Shown piece by piece: positions 1 to 7,432 of a stretch of 13,565 nt of DNA. Within the stretch, counting starts at the first letter, position 1, and each line of letters begins with the position of its first letter. Both the position numbers and the translations under genes were made by a program. Origin of the DNA: Bacillota bacterium (lineage in GTDB: Bacteria > Bacillota_E > Sulfobacillia > Sulfobacillales > Sulfobacillaceae); the NCBI GenBank assembly GCA_021802375.1, contig JAKAAL010000029.1:1-13565 (forward strand). The letters run 5' to 3'. Below the pieces are notes generated by a model, which saw only the letters and a program-made list of their open reading frames with translations, was not told where the DNA came from and ran no database searches.

Positions 1-159
1 ACGCTCAGCGATGCACAAATCCAGGGAGCCCTGCCTCTTTGTTCCTCAAGGAACACGAACGTTTGTTTTCTCTATCGCAGGCGGCCGCATGCTACCGACC
101 CCGCACCACCACGTGCTTCGCAAAGCGTAAATGCACCTTCAGATCCGTCCGCGCTGCAT
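1..159. other. Non-coding left end with clustered palindromes
   Basis: No convincing gene lies in these 159 bases, which are downstream of the packaging ATPase stop. The stretch holds several short perfect inverted repeats: CAGGG-AG-CCCTG (22-33), GTTCCT-CA-AGGAAC (41-54), GCGGCCGC (81-88), CACGTG (110-115) and a longer 9-bp repeat at 127-163. It may be the end of the leftward transcription unit, a regulatory or replication region, or a junction towards a genome end. No repeat of this stretch is visible at the right edge of the window. Confidence 0.5.
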
Positions 160-163
160 TTAC
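127..163 (-). terminator. Hairpin overlapping the ATPase stop codon, possible operon end
   Basis: GTAAATGCA (127-135) and TGCATTTAC (155-163) are perfect 9-bp inverted arms around a 19-base loop. The ATPase stop TAA (162-160) lies inside one arm. No run of T follows on the minus strand, so this is not a classic intrinsic terminator. It may protect the mRNA 3' end or act as a weak transcription stop. Confidence 0.35.
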
Positions 164-831
164 CTTGCACCCAACAACTCCTGGATATTCTCATAGTACG
201 AAGGCGGGCTGACATCAATGGGTTTGGATTGATCCAATACCCAAAGCCCATGCTCGTGCCGAATCTTCCAGGCATCCGAGGTTTTGCCGAATCCGTAAAT
301 CTCGGCCATCTTCGCCTTGTCGGCCAGTTGGTTGAGGTGCCCGGTAATCACATAGTTCGTTTGACCGAGCAACTGACGAGGGACATAGGCGGCTTCTTGC
401 GAGCCGATGATGATCGTAATATCTTTTTCTCGACCTTCCTTTAGCAGCTTGCCGAGATAGGCCGGATATCCGCCTCGCTCACGTTCGCCGTTCGTGAGCG
501 CGAGCTCATCAATATAGATGATACACGGTTTTCCCGCGAGAAGAATCTTCTTGAAGAAGGCGTTGTATGCTTCGACGATATCCGGGTCCTTGGGCCGCCA
601 TATTAGGATACCTCGCTTCAGCAGCGGTGGATCGGAATCCTTCGACCATCGGGTGACTCCCTTTAGATGCCACCATGTATTGAACGACCGCGACGGCTTA
701 TTATCAAGCACGTACATCGGGTCCGCCGGCCAAATATCGTGAAGGCGAACCAGGATAGCCTGGCTCGCTGTCGTCTTGCCGCCTCCAGAAGCCGCGATAA
801 GTGCTATCCTGCTGCCTTTGGTTATCCTCAC
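160..831 (-). CDS. FtsK/HerA-type genome packaging ATPase
   Basis: This is the probable motor that pumps genomic DNA into the preformed capsid. The 223-residue length is close to PRD1 P9 (about 227). Walker A is ASGGGKT at residues 14-20, very near the N-terminus as in viral A32-like ATPases. Walker B is IIYIDEL at 104-110, with D108 and E109 as the expected Mg-binding and catalytic acids. A hydrophobic strand ending in GSQ (143-145) fits the sensor-type motif of the FtsK/HerA family. The start is GTG at 831-829, overlapping the upstream stop as GTGA, with AAAGGAGG about ten bases upstream. It is the last gene of the leftward block. Family membership is secure; the packaging role is inferred from its size and its company with PolB and a DJR-like capsid gene. 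Confidence 0.88.
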   Translation of the reverse strand: MRITKGSRIALIAASGGGKTTASQAILVRLHDIWPADPMYVLDNKPSRSFNTWWHLKGVTRWSKDSDPPLLKRGILIWRPKDPDIVEAYNAFFKKILLAGKPCIIYIDELALTNGERERGGYPAYLGKLLKEGREKDITIIIGSQEAAYVPRQLLGQTNYVITGHLNQLADKAKMAEIYGFGKTSDAWKIRHEHGLWVLDQSKPIDVSPPSYYENIQELLGAR

Positions 832-1232
832 TCCGCTAACGCCTCCTTTCTTTTGCTAATCACATATTCCGCATGATCCATCTTAATGCCGGTAATCACT
901 ACGCCATCACGATCCGTCATCATCTCATAGATCGCCTCCCCGTGTTGATCGGCGATGAACTGCATCGCGCCTTCGAGCATGAGCTTAGCCAAGCCAATAA
1001 TCGGATCGTCTTCCTCATCATAGGGAAGGGCTACGTTTTTTTTCGCGGCTTCTCGGCGGATCATGGAGCGCATCATGAGAGCCACGCCTTTAAAGGCAAG
1101 ATAAAGGGTCCGCGACTTCGCATCGCCTTCTGCGTGGGAGGCTATCCATTCCGGCATGCCGGCCATGACGAGATCCTTGAGCGCGTTTTCTTCAATCCCA
1201 ATTTCGGTGCCTTCAACTTTTAAGCTAATCAT
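828..1232 (-). CDS. Hypothetical protein, 134 residues, upstream of the packaging ATPase
   Basis: I do not recognise this family. The chosen start is ATG at 1232-1230, preceded by GGGGGAG at a good distance. The open frame extends 23 codons further up, but that extension lies inside the spike gene and has no ribosome site. The protein starts with a short strand-like segment (MISLKVEGTEIGIEE), then looks mostly helical and acidic, with DEEDD near residue 77. No membrane segment or known motif is seen. Its stop overlaps the ATPase start (GTGA), so the two are likely translationally coupled. It could be an ATPase partner or a minor virion protein, but nothing in the sequence proves this. Confidence 0.75.
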   Translation of the reverse strand: MISLKVEGTEIGIEENALKDLVMAGMPEWIASHAEGDAKSRTLYLAFKGVALMMRSMIRREAAKKNVALPYDEEDDPIIGLAKLMLEGAMQFIADQHGEAIYEMMTDRDGVVITGIKMDHAEYVISKRKEALAE

Positions 1233-1237
1233 CTTTT

Positions 1238-2758
1238 TTACTCCCCCTGTATCATGGCATCGGCCAGGGTCGCACCGGTTGCCGTGAAGCTGTAGTACCA
1301 CCCCGGCGGCACGCGCAGAGCGGGTAAGACCCGCGGGCTGGTACTCGTGGTTCCTGCGTCCACGAGGTCGGTGTAGAGCGTGCTCGGTGTACTCGTGCTC
1401 CCCAACGCCACGGCTACACTCCCTGCCGTACCCGATGTCGAAGCATACGCCGGTTGGTAGATGGTGATGGGCACTGGCGTGGTGTTTTGATATACGGTTC
1501 CCGAGACGAAGGGCGATGCTGGAGGCGTGATCGCGCCATACGGGTTCGCTCCGAAGGTATCAACAATGGTGACCAGTCCGGCCGCGCATTGAATGTCGTA
1601 GCCGTTGCCTTTCTGGTAGACCGTATGCCCCATCGAACATCCCGCGATCAACAGGTTTCCATTTACGGACCCTGCACTAACGCCGTAAACTCCGGTGTAG
1701 GCGGAACTGACCGTCACCGCGTAGGTCAACGCATCGCCGAATAATCCGAAAATGCAGTCTTGAATCCGGATATTTCCTCCACCCGTAATGGCAATCCCGG
1801 TAGAAGTCCCAGGACTACCCGCGATGCTCGATCCCACGATGGTCGTTGAATTGCCGCCCGCGATCCCAATGATGGGGCTATTGCCGTCACCGAACCGACC
1901 GCCGAGAATGGTCACGGTCCCGCTATTGATCTGAATCGCTTGCGGGCCGCCATCACACCAGCATTCGGTGAGATGGACCTCGTCCGCATCGTTGATATAG
2001 AAAAAGATTGCGTTGGAACTCTGAGTCCCTGCTAAGTTGCATTCCACCTCATACATATAGATGTAACTTGGTGCGCTTCCCCCGTTCACCGTATCAATTG
2101 CCACGCCATATTGACTCGTAAAGATTTCAAGTTGCTCCATCTTGATACTGGCGCATCCGCCGTCGAGAAAGACTCCCGCCGTGCCCCCACCAACCTCTGC
2201 ATTGGTGAAGCGCACAATCGTACAACCACTACCGCAATACAGACCATAATGGCTGCAATTCATTCGGCAATGCAGGATTGATGTCGTATTGGTGTTATAT
2301 AACCGAATCCCGTCATACGTTGCGAAGTAGACATTCTCGATCAATGTGGTGTACACGGCATTCCCGGTCGAATCGGCACTAATGCCAGCCCCCGATGTCT
2401 GGGTCACAGACGGGGAAATAGCAAGGTTAGCAATCCGCGTCCCGCTGATCCCCCCCGATAATACGATGGCGTCAAACGATCCGTTGGGCTGAATGGTGGG
2501 ATTAAACGTCGTAGCGCCTTCCAAAGCAATGTCCGAATAAGAAATCGTAATAGACTCACTAATAACATAGGTTCCACCGGGGAAAACGCATTTTCCTCCC
2601 CCGATACTGCCGAGGTAATCAATCGCCGCCTGAATCGCGGCCGTGTCATCGGTAACCCCGTCGCCCTTCGCACCGAAATCTTTCACGCTCACCACCCCGA
2701 GCCTGTCGCGCACATAGGCGTATCCGCCGCCCCCGGTAAATCCTCCGTTATTGATCAC
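1238..2758 (-). CDS. Right-handed beta-helix spike, pectate lyase superfamily-type protein
   Basis: This 506-residue protein probably forms a trimeric receptor-binding or glycan-degrading spike. After a Gly-rich start (residues 4-13), residues about 24-60 carry the classic opening of the Pectate_lyase_3 family: VKDFGAKGDGVTDDTAAIQ, then GGGKCVFPGGTYV. A long array of short strand-rich repeats with many G, S, T, N, I and V residues follows to about residue 400, typical of a parallel beta-helix. The C-terminal 90 or so residues (from about 415, ending around WYYSFTATGATL) form a separate beta-rich domain that resembles a tail-domain type seen on many phage tip proteins. The start is GTG at 2758, overlapping the upstream stop (GTGA), with GGGGGG six bases before it. 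The catalytic state cannot be judged from sequence alone. In this tailless-virus context it would sit at a capsid vertex. Confidence 0.85.
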   Translation of the reverse strand: MINNGGFTGGGGYAYVRDRLGVVSVKDFGAKGDGVTDDTAAIQAAIDYLGSIGGGKCVFPGGTYVISESITISYSDIALEGATTFNPTIQPNGSFDAIVLSGGISGTRIANLAISPSVTQTSGAGISADSTGNAVYTTLIENVYFATYDGIRLYNTNTTSILHCRMNCSHYGLYCGSGCTIVRFTNAEVGGGTAGVFLDGGCASIKMEQLEIFTSQYGVAIDTVNGGSAPSYIYMYEVECNLAGTQSSNAIFFYINDADEVHLTECWCDGGPQAIQINSGTVTILGGRFGDGNSPIIGIAGGNSTTIVGSSIAGSPGTSTGIAITGGGNIRIQDCIFGLFGDALTYAVTVSSAYTGVYGVSAGSVNGNLLIAGCSMGHTVYQKGNGYDIQCAAGLVTIVDTFGANPYGAITPPASPFVSGTVYQNTTPVPITIYQPAYASTSGTAGSVAVALGSTSTPSTLYTDLVDAGTTSTSPRVLPALRVPPGWYYSFTATGATLADAMIQGE

Positions 2759-3624
2759 TTCTTTCCCCCCTTATTGTCTAATTGTGGAAACAACTTAAAG
2801 CCGCCATGGTCGGCGTAAAAAGCATAAGTTTCGTACAGTCTAGGCAGCACAATCAATCCGACCTGGAGCCTGGTGTATGCCGAGGCCGTGGCCCGGACCG
2901 CAACCGCTATGATACCGCTCTTCTTCCCATCTTCGATGAGCATTGCCGCTACGACTTCCCACTCATCTTTCGATATCGTAGACCAAATCTTGGCTTTAGC
3001 CGCATCACCGTTCGTAATCGAGATCACTTCATCGACATATCGACCGATTTCGGACAGCGCGGAGGCAAACGGTTTTAATAGATCCTTTGCTTCCTTATCG
3101 GTAAGCGTCTGAAGATTTTCAGACCACCGGCCTCGCTCGCCTTTTTTGGGAGGCGAGGGCACTACTTGGAGCTTTGGCTTTTCTTTCTGAGGCTCCTTCG
3201 GAGGCTCTTGAGGCTCTTTGCGCGGCCTCCCTCGCTTCCTTTTTAGCTCTGGTTCTTCGGTTTCAGCTGTTGAGCTATTTTCACTAGGGCTGCTGTCGCT
3301 AGGCCCAGATCCTCCGTCGCGTTCACCAGTTTCTCGATGTATTCCTCCGTCAGTTGATTTGCTTCTTTCTGGTCCTCTAGGACCATCCGGGCCGCTTGCC
3401 ACTCGGCTTCGTCGGCTTCCTTCACCGACACCATTAGCTTCGCCATCTGGTCGATTCTCTGATTCTGGATTTCCAGCAGATCCATTATCTCGCTCTTCCG
3501 CTTCTCGTGCCGCTCTTCGCTCCTGGATTCGCTCGAGGATGGTTTTTCTTCCTTCTCCCCCGCTATGATCGCCTTCGCTAGCTCCCTCGCTTCCTCCTGC
3601 TCCCGCTCGCTCAAGTTCTTCCAC
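2755..3624 (-). CDS. Disordered AT-hook-like protein with helical C-terminal domain
   Basis: Unrecognised protein of 289 residues. Residues 1-125 are low complexity, rich in G, E, S, R and P, and probably disordered. Residues 128-136 (KRKRGRPRK) hold a GRP core flanked by basic residues like an AT-hook, followed by a Pro/Glu/Lys linker with an EPQEPPKEPQ repeat. Residues about 165-289 look folded and helical with a hydrophobic stretch near 232-262. The chosen start is GTG at 3624-3622, preceded by GGAGGAGG at seven bases. No credible start exists later in the frame. The first 382 bases overlap the coiled-coil gene in another frame, so this is either an overprinted gene or the second half of a -1 frameshift product. 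DNA binding or a scaffold role is possible but unproven. Confidence 0.7.
   Translation of the reverse strand: MEELERAGAGGSEGASEGDHSGGEGRKTILERIQERRAAREAEERDNGSAGNPESENRPDGEANGVGEGSRRSRVASGPDGPRGPERSKSTDGGIHRETGERDGGSGPSDSSPSENSSTAETEEPELKRKRGRPRKEPQEPPKEPQKEKPKLQVVPSPPKKGERGRWSENLQTLTDKEAKDLLKPFASALSEIGRYVDEVISITNGDAAKAKIWSTISKDEWEVVAAMLIEDGKKSGIIAVAVRATASAYTRLQVGLIVLPRLYETYAFYADHGGFKLFPQLDNKGGKK
3189..3216 (-). repeat. Short imperfect GAGCCTC repeat coding the Pro/Glu/Lys linker
   Basis: The 7-base unit GAGGCTC occurs on the plus strand at 3189-3195, 3201-3207 and 3210-3216, with spacings of 12 and 9 bases, both multiples of three. On the minus strand it encodes the EPQEPPKEPQ linker just after the AT-hook-like segment. 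In-frame slippage could vary the linker length. Confidence 0.6.
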
Positions 3625-3665
3625 GCTTCATCCTCCTCCACAATCCAGACCTCTTCATCAGGCAT
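3243..3665 (-). CDS. Coiled-coil protein, 140 residues
   Basis: No family is recognised. The protein is highly charged and mostly helical. An acidic N-terminus (MPDEEVWIVEEDEAW) is followed by Glu/Lys/Arg-rich sequence, and residues about 58-135 show spaced hydrophobic positions typical of a coiled coil (LLEIQNQRIDQMAKLMVSV and onward). The start is ATG at 3665-3663, directly after the upstream stop (TAAATG), with AAGGAAGG upstream. Codons are rich in G/C at the third position, as expected for a real reading frame. Most of the gene is overlapped in another frame by the start of the AT-hook-like gene. A scaffold or capsid-assembly role would fit its position among structural genes, but this is inference. 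Confidence 0.75.
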   Translation of the reverse strand: MPDEEVWIVEEDEAWKNLSEREQEEARELAKAIIAGEKEEKPSSSESRSEERHEKRKSEIMDLLEIQNQRIDQMAKLMVSVKEADEAEWQAARMVLEDQKEANQLTEEYIEKLVNATEDLGLATAALVKIAQQLKPKNQS

Positions 3666-3857
3666 TTATTCTTCGCCTTCCTTCTCGATGTCTCGCTTCC
3701 CTTTTTCGGTGAGGTGCATATGCTTCCCCTTCCGCTCGACGTATCCCTCTTTTTCCATCGTGGCCCAGGCGATGGACCGGCTATGCTCCGGGCTATAGCC
3801 CTTGGCCTCGTACTCATGGGTGATCTTTTCGATTACTTCGTCCAGCTTCTTAGGCAT
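3666..3857 (-). CDS. Small protein, 63 residues, winged-helix-like C-terminal half
   Basis: Small basic and acidic protein. The first half (VIEKITHEYEAKGYSPEHSRSIAWAT) resembles short phage and plasmid proteins with a GYS-x3-R/S-x2-IA pattern. The second half (GYVERKGKHMHLTEKGKRDI) looks like the final helix and wing of a small winged-helix domain. The start is ATG at 3857-3855, two bases after the upstream stop, with GGAGGGG upstream. It may bind DNA, but no such role is shown. It sits among probable structural genes. Confidence 0.72.
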   Translation of the reverse strand: MPKKLDEVIEKITHEYEAKGYSPEHSRSIAWATMEKEGYVERKGKHMHLTEKGKRDIEKEGEE

Positions 3858-3859
3858 CT

Positions 3860-3976
3860 TTACTCATCCCCTCCCAATAACGATTTCTCTATTTTACCCA
3901 TCAATATCGCTCCCAATGGAAATCCCAATACAAATCCGATTCCCGCTCCTAGTGAAGCCCAGGAAATCACCGACAT
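3860..3976 (-). CDS. 38-residue membrane peptide
   Basis: A very small gene with an excellent ribosome site: AAAGGAGGTGAT, four bases before ATG at 3976-3974. The product begins MSVISWASLGAGIGF and has one hydrophobic Gly-rich membrane segment (about residues 5-25), then a short charged tail ending KIEKSLLGGDE. It lies between the 71-residue and 63-residue genes with short gaps. Tiny one-span proteins of this kind are common in the internal membrane of tectivirus-type virions. That role is inferred from size, hydrophobicity and context only; no family is recognised. Confidence 0.78.
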   Translation of the reverse strand: MSVISWASLGAGIGFVLGFPLGAILMGKIEKSLLGGDE

Positions 3977-4018
3977 ACCATCACCTCCTTTTTCTCATTT
4001 ACGCGCCCGAGAGTATGG

Positions 4019-4234
4019 TTAGGTAATCAACCCTTGGGCTTTCCAGGCATCGAAAATCCGTTGCCATCCTTCGCTGGCGCAAGGGAGGGCCGAGAGAGCT
4101 GCATAGGTGGGAGGCGCCGAAACACTAGGAAAAATGGCATCCACCTCGGACAGCTCAAAAGATGTCATCGGCATGATGGCGATGGATGTTCCCGATGGCA
4201 TCGCGGGAAATGTACTTTGCAGCCATGCTCCCAT
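4019..4234 (-). CDS. Hypothetical protein, 71 residues
   Basis: Short protein with no recognised family. The N-terminal half is rich in S, T, P, A and M without charges, and the C-terminus (EGWQRIFDAWKAQGLIT) looks like an amphipathic helix. The start is ATG at 4234-4232, immediately after the upstream stop (TAAATG), with GGAGG eight bases before. The tight spacing suggests coupling to the 277-residue protein, perhaps as a partner in the virion. It has no clear membrane span. Confidence 0.72.
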   Translation of the reverse strand: MGAWLQSTFPAMPSGTSIAIMPMTSFELSEVDAIFPSVSAPPTYAALSALPCASEGWQRIFDAWKAQGLIT

Positions 4235-5068
4235 TTAAAATACCTCCGTTACATAGATGTCTAAACTCCCGCTGGTAGGTGCCGTGCTCCCCATCTCTAG
4301 GGAAATGAATGCCGAATTATATGGAGCGCCCACAATACTGGACCCATCCCCCGTTAGAATCGTTTGGCCTTGTGCACTAGGCGTATTCGGAAAGGCGACA
4401 TTCGTAAGCGTATAGTTTATCGAGGGGGTCTTGATCGCCGCATCCCAAATGAATAGGACAGGGGCCGCAGACAACGGTTGATCCAGATCATTAACAATGG
4501 TAATGGCCCGCACTCTCGCATGACGGTGAAATGTGTTGGATAGTTCCGCATACAGCGTCGTGCTGGCCGCAAATTGCGAATACGGTCTGGTGTAGACCAA
4601 TATAGGGGCTATCGCCGTGAGAGGCGCTAACTGGCCCGTGAGTTCGGTAATCATCGGCGAAGTCGTAGAGCTCCCTAGCGGTGTAACCGCTGGTGCTTCC
4701 TGCATCGTGTAGTAAACTACCGCATCCCAACTACCTTTTAAGCCATCTACCCAGTACCGGCACTCCTCCGCTACCAGGGGAATCTGGACCAGGCCCTGCC
4801 CTGCTTGCATCTGGACCAGCATCGTGCCCATTTGCAAATTAATCAGCGAAGAGCCTAGCGCGGCCAGGGTCTCCTGCGAGACAAGAAGATACGCGAACGT
4901 ATATCCTCTTCGCTTCAAAGTCTGCTTCGTTGATGATAGCGTGATGGGTTCCAGGTACGGAGGCACGCTGCGCAGTTCCGAATGCGAGATCAGCTTTCCG
5001 AGTTTCTCGGCTAGCGTATCCAGCCCGCTTTTTAGTTCATTTCGCCACTCACCCCAATTCTCGTCCAT
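4235..5068 (-). CDS. Probable virion structural protein, 277 residues
   Basis: No family is recognised. The first 35 residues are charged and helical (WGEWRNELKSGLDTLAEKLG), like a trimerisation or anchoring coil. From about residue 40 the sequence is strand-rich, uncharged and high in T, S, A, P, I and V, which suits a capsid, vertex or spike-base protein. The last part (PTSGSLDIYVTEVF) reads as an edge strand. The start is ATG at 5068-5066 with GGGAGGAGG upstream; it overlaps the end of the previous gene by 20 bases. Its place directly before small membrane proteins and upstream of the spike supports a structural role, such as a minor capsid or penton-like protein. That is an inference. Confidence 0.75.
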   Translation of the reverse strand: MDENWGEWRNELKSGLDTLAEKLGKLISHSELRSVPPYLEPITLSSTKQTLKRRGYTFAYLLVSQETLAALGSSLINLQMGTMLVQMQAGQGLVQIPLVAEECRYWVDGLKGSWDAVVYYTMQEAPAVTPLGSSTTSPMITELTGQLAPLTAIAPILVYTRPYSQFAASTTLYAELSNTFHRHARVRAITIVNDLDQPLSAAPVLFIWDAAIKTPSINYTLTNVAFPNTPSAQGQTILTGDGSSIVGAPYNSAFISLEMGSTAPTSGSLDIYVTEVF

Positions 5069-5297
5069 GTGCTTCCTCCTCCCGATTTCGATTTAGATAG
5101 TTCAGCCACTTAGAAATAATGATCCGCTCTTTCAACCAGTCGTTGCGTCCGCTCTTCGAAGTCGAACTGGAAGCCCGGCTGCCACCGCGCACAATTCGAT
5201 ATAGATACGATTCCTGAATCTCGGTGAGTCGCAGCTCATCGCGGGCAGCCCAAATCGCATTTACATCGAACCCTTTAAATGGCTCAATATTCTTCAC
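5049..5297 (-). CDS. Hypothetical protein, 82 residues, after DNA polymerase
   Basis: Unrecognised small helical protein with a basic, Ser-rich middle (RIVRGGSRASSSTSKSGRN) that may be a flexible or nucleic-acid-contacting loop. The likely start is GTG at 5297-5295, eight bases after GGAGG. A longer reading from GTG at 5306 would place the start on top of the ribosome site and is unlikely. The gene begins 20 bases after the PolB stop and overlaps the 277-residue gene by 20 bases. It could be a replication accessory or a structural protein; the sequence does not decide. Confidence 0.7.
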   Translation of the reverse strand: MKNIEPFKGFDVNAIWAARDELRLTEIQESYLYRIVRGGSRASSSTSKSGRNDWLKERIIISKWLNYLNRNREEEAHGRELG

Positions 5298-5317
5298 GCT
5301 TCTCACCTCCCTAATAA

Positions 5318-7430
5318 TTATAACTCATAGGAATGCTTTTGCCAGTCGTTCAATGCAATTGCTAAATCATCAGCGGTTTCGAAATAAAACCCCCATGATT
5401 TTATCTCGTCCAACATTATGTCCAGAGTAATTCCTTTATTTCGGTACATCCAACGAGGCACGGAATATCTGGAGGATTTTTTTACTCCTCCCATCTTTTT
5501 TATAGCCCACCATAAAGAAGGCGCACCATTATGCTCACGCATCCACGCATCTCTATATTCAGAACGCTGTCGCTGTGCGTTTTTCGCCTCTTCATATTCC
5601 TGAAGCTCGTCGTAAAAAACCTTTGCATCCCAAGGCTTGGAAATATTTTTCGCCCAATTAACATCCCGCTTTTGGCGACTCGAAAAATTGAAGACTTTTT
5701 CGTCGGGCACTTCGCGGTCTAAATCCTTCTCTTGCTTCATGGCCGAGATGATTTTCATGCGCCGCTTGCCACCCGAGTAAAACCGGAAACGCTTCTCCCC
5801 ATCGATGAGACCGTTTAGCGTGTCAAGATACCATCCGAAGCCATGTTCATCCCGAAACGCCTTGGGCACGCCTTTCGCCTTCAATGTAGGCTTGTCCTCT
5901 GGGTGAAGCTCGGCATAGAGCTTGGGAGCTAAGAAAATTCCTTCCTTTATATAGGACTCTAGTTTCCACTTTCCGAATTCCGTATCATCTACGATAGAAT
6001 CATCGAGCGGTTGTTCGACCGCCATACTGTCGGTGTCGCAATAGTAAACGATATTTCCTCGCGCTACCTCGGCATGGATCTGTCTAATGAGCTCAAGCCT
6101 GGCATATGCCGTTACGTAAGCCGCTATCTGAGGCTGCACATAGGGAGCTTTGAATGGATCAATCTGTATCCATCCCTCAAAAAAACTTCCAGCGTACTCC
6201 GACTCATAGTCATAGATGGGGAGGTCTTGGATAAATAACTCCCGGTTATTTTCCGTTGCCTTACGATAACTTAAACGAATGAGACTCATCCCTAGCTTGC
6301 CGTAAAATGAGTTCATCACGTCTTTATAAAATTGACGCTTTCCCCCTTTTGACTCAATTTTCCCGGCCTTTGCCCAGGCGATAAACCGCGAAAAATAATC
6401 TTTCGTATGCCTCCACATCATAATGCGATGGATTTCGAGTACCTTTGCCCCCGCGGCTGATGGCATACTCCAGCTCTGGCTTCGTCCAAAACCCGGAAAA
6501 TTCCCCGACCGGGAACATGAGCTTGCCGTCGAGGTGAACCGGCAGGCATGGGTAGGCTTCGGCCTTTGGCATTTTCACCGTGGCCTCCACGATATAGGCC
6601 GCATATCGTTCGGGGTGTTTCAGGCATAACGCAAATACATCCTCCGCTTTTTCTTCTTCTTCGTACCGGGGCACTCCGTAGGGATATTCATATGTTGCCA
6701 TCACATACGGATAAAGGGAATTGATGTCGTAATGAAACCCCTGCTTAATCATATGTGGACGAAACATTTGCGTATCCGCGCCAATGTAAGCCGAGCGGAT
6801 AAAGTCATCGGTGAATGTAGGGATTTTCTGAGAGATGAGGGCCTTGTAATCATTCTTGAAGTTTCGCTGGAACACTTTCATCGCAAGCTGAGGCGTGCTT
6901 ACGATTTTGAAAAACTTATCGCCTAACTCACTAAATTCCATCACCTGGGCCAGGATTTTGTAGAGGCTGATTACGTCGTAATCCAGGTACTCGGATAGCA
7001 ATGGATGGTCGGCCTTCACGTGCATGAAGAAGTCATTCTTGTCCTTGAATCCGTATTCGGAGAGGCATTCTTCTAGGTCTTTTTTCCCTTCGGAACCTAG
7101 CTCGAAAGATTTAGAAAGCGATGCCAGGGAAGACCGCATGATGTGCCAGGAGCAATGGAGCATCGGGCCAGCGATTACCCTCGCACTGGCGAAGCGCCGG
7201 GCGATGATTACGCATTCGTCGAGGTCGATGAAAAGGCCGCTTTTGATTAACTTTGCGAGGTCGAAATCGAGATTGTGAATGTATACATGATCATCAGACG
7301 TTAAACTTTCAAGCCATTTCACCGCTTCGCTCCCTGTGCGGCCTCCGATGAGATTTGCTCCATCATAGGCCCTCCACGCGAAGATTTCCCGGAAAAGTCC
7401 ACGGGTTTCGGTATCAAACGTGTACCACAT
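5318..7430 (-). CDS. Protein-primed family B DNA polymerase, split by a +1 frameshift
   Basis: Replicative polymerase with 3'-5' exonuclease, about 703 residues if the frame is joined. Exonuclease motifs: Exo I FDTE (D6, E8), Exo II NLDFD (53-57), Exo III YLDYD (148-152). The link motif YIGA is at 215-218. Polymerase motifs: A DINSLYP (235-241), B KDVMNSFYG (369-377), C CDTDS (464-468), and KLY at 503-505 with KAKGVPK after it. The span between A and B fits the TPR1 region of phi29-like enzymes. The DNA holds this as two overlapping frames, 7430-6354 (exonuclease plus motif A) and from within 6466 to 5318 (motifs B and C). Joining them at the G5 run (6448-6452, minus strand) gives RGAKVLEIHRI. 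The start ATG at 7430 has GGAGG seven bases upstream; GTG at 7436 lies too close to it. All catalytic residues seen are intact. Confidence 0.9.
6448..6452 (-). other. Frameshift site in the polymerase gene (run of five G)
   Basis: On the minus strand CGC GGG GGC AAA is read in the upstream frame. Dropping one G, or slipping +1, changes the frame to CGC GGG GCA AAG and continues as a convincing PolB sequence to motif B. Without the shift the upstream frame ends at 6354. The cause may be a homopolymer error in the assembly, a natural mutation or a programmed +1 shift. Confidence 0.7.
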
Positions 7431-7432
7431 GC

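Noticed and set aside
6391..6395. Run of five T as the polymerase frameshift site
   Set aside because: It would also join the frames, but the downstream frame already looks PolB-like before this point (VLEIHRIMMW), so the G5 run at 6448-6452 fits better.
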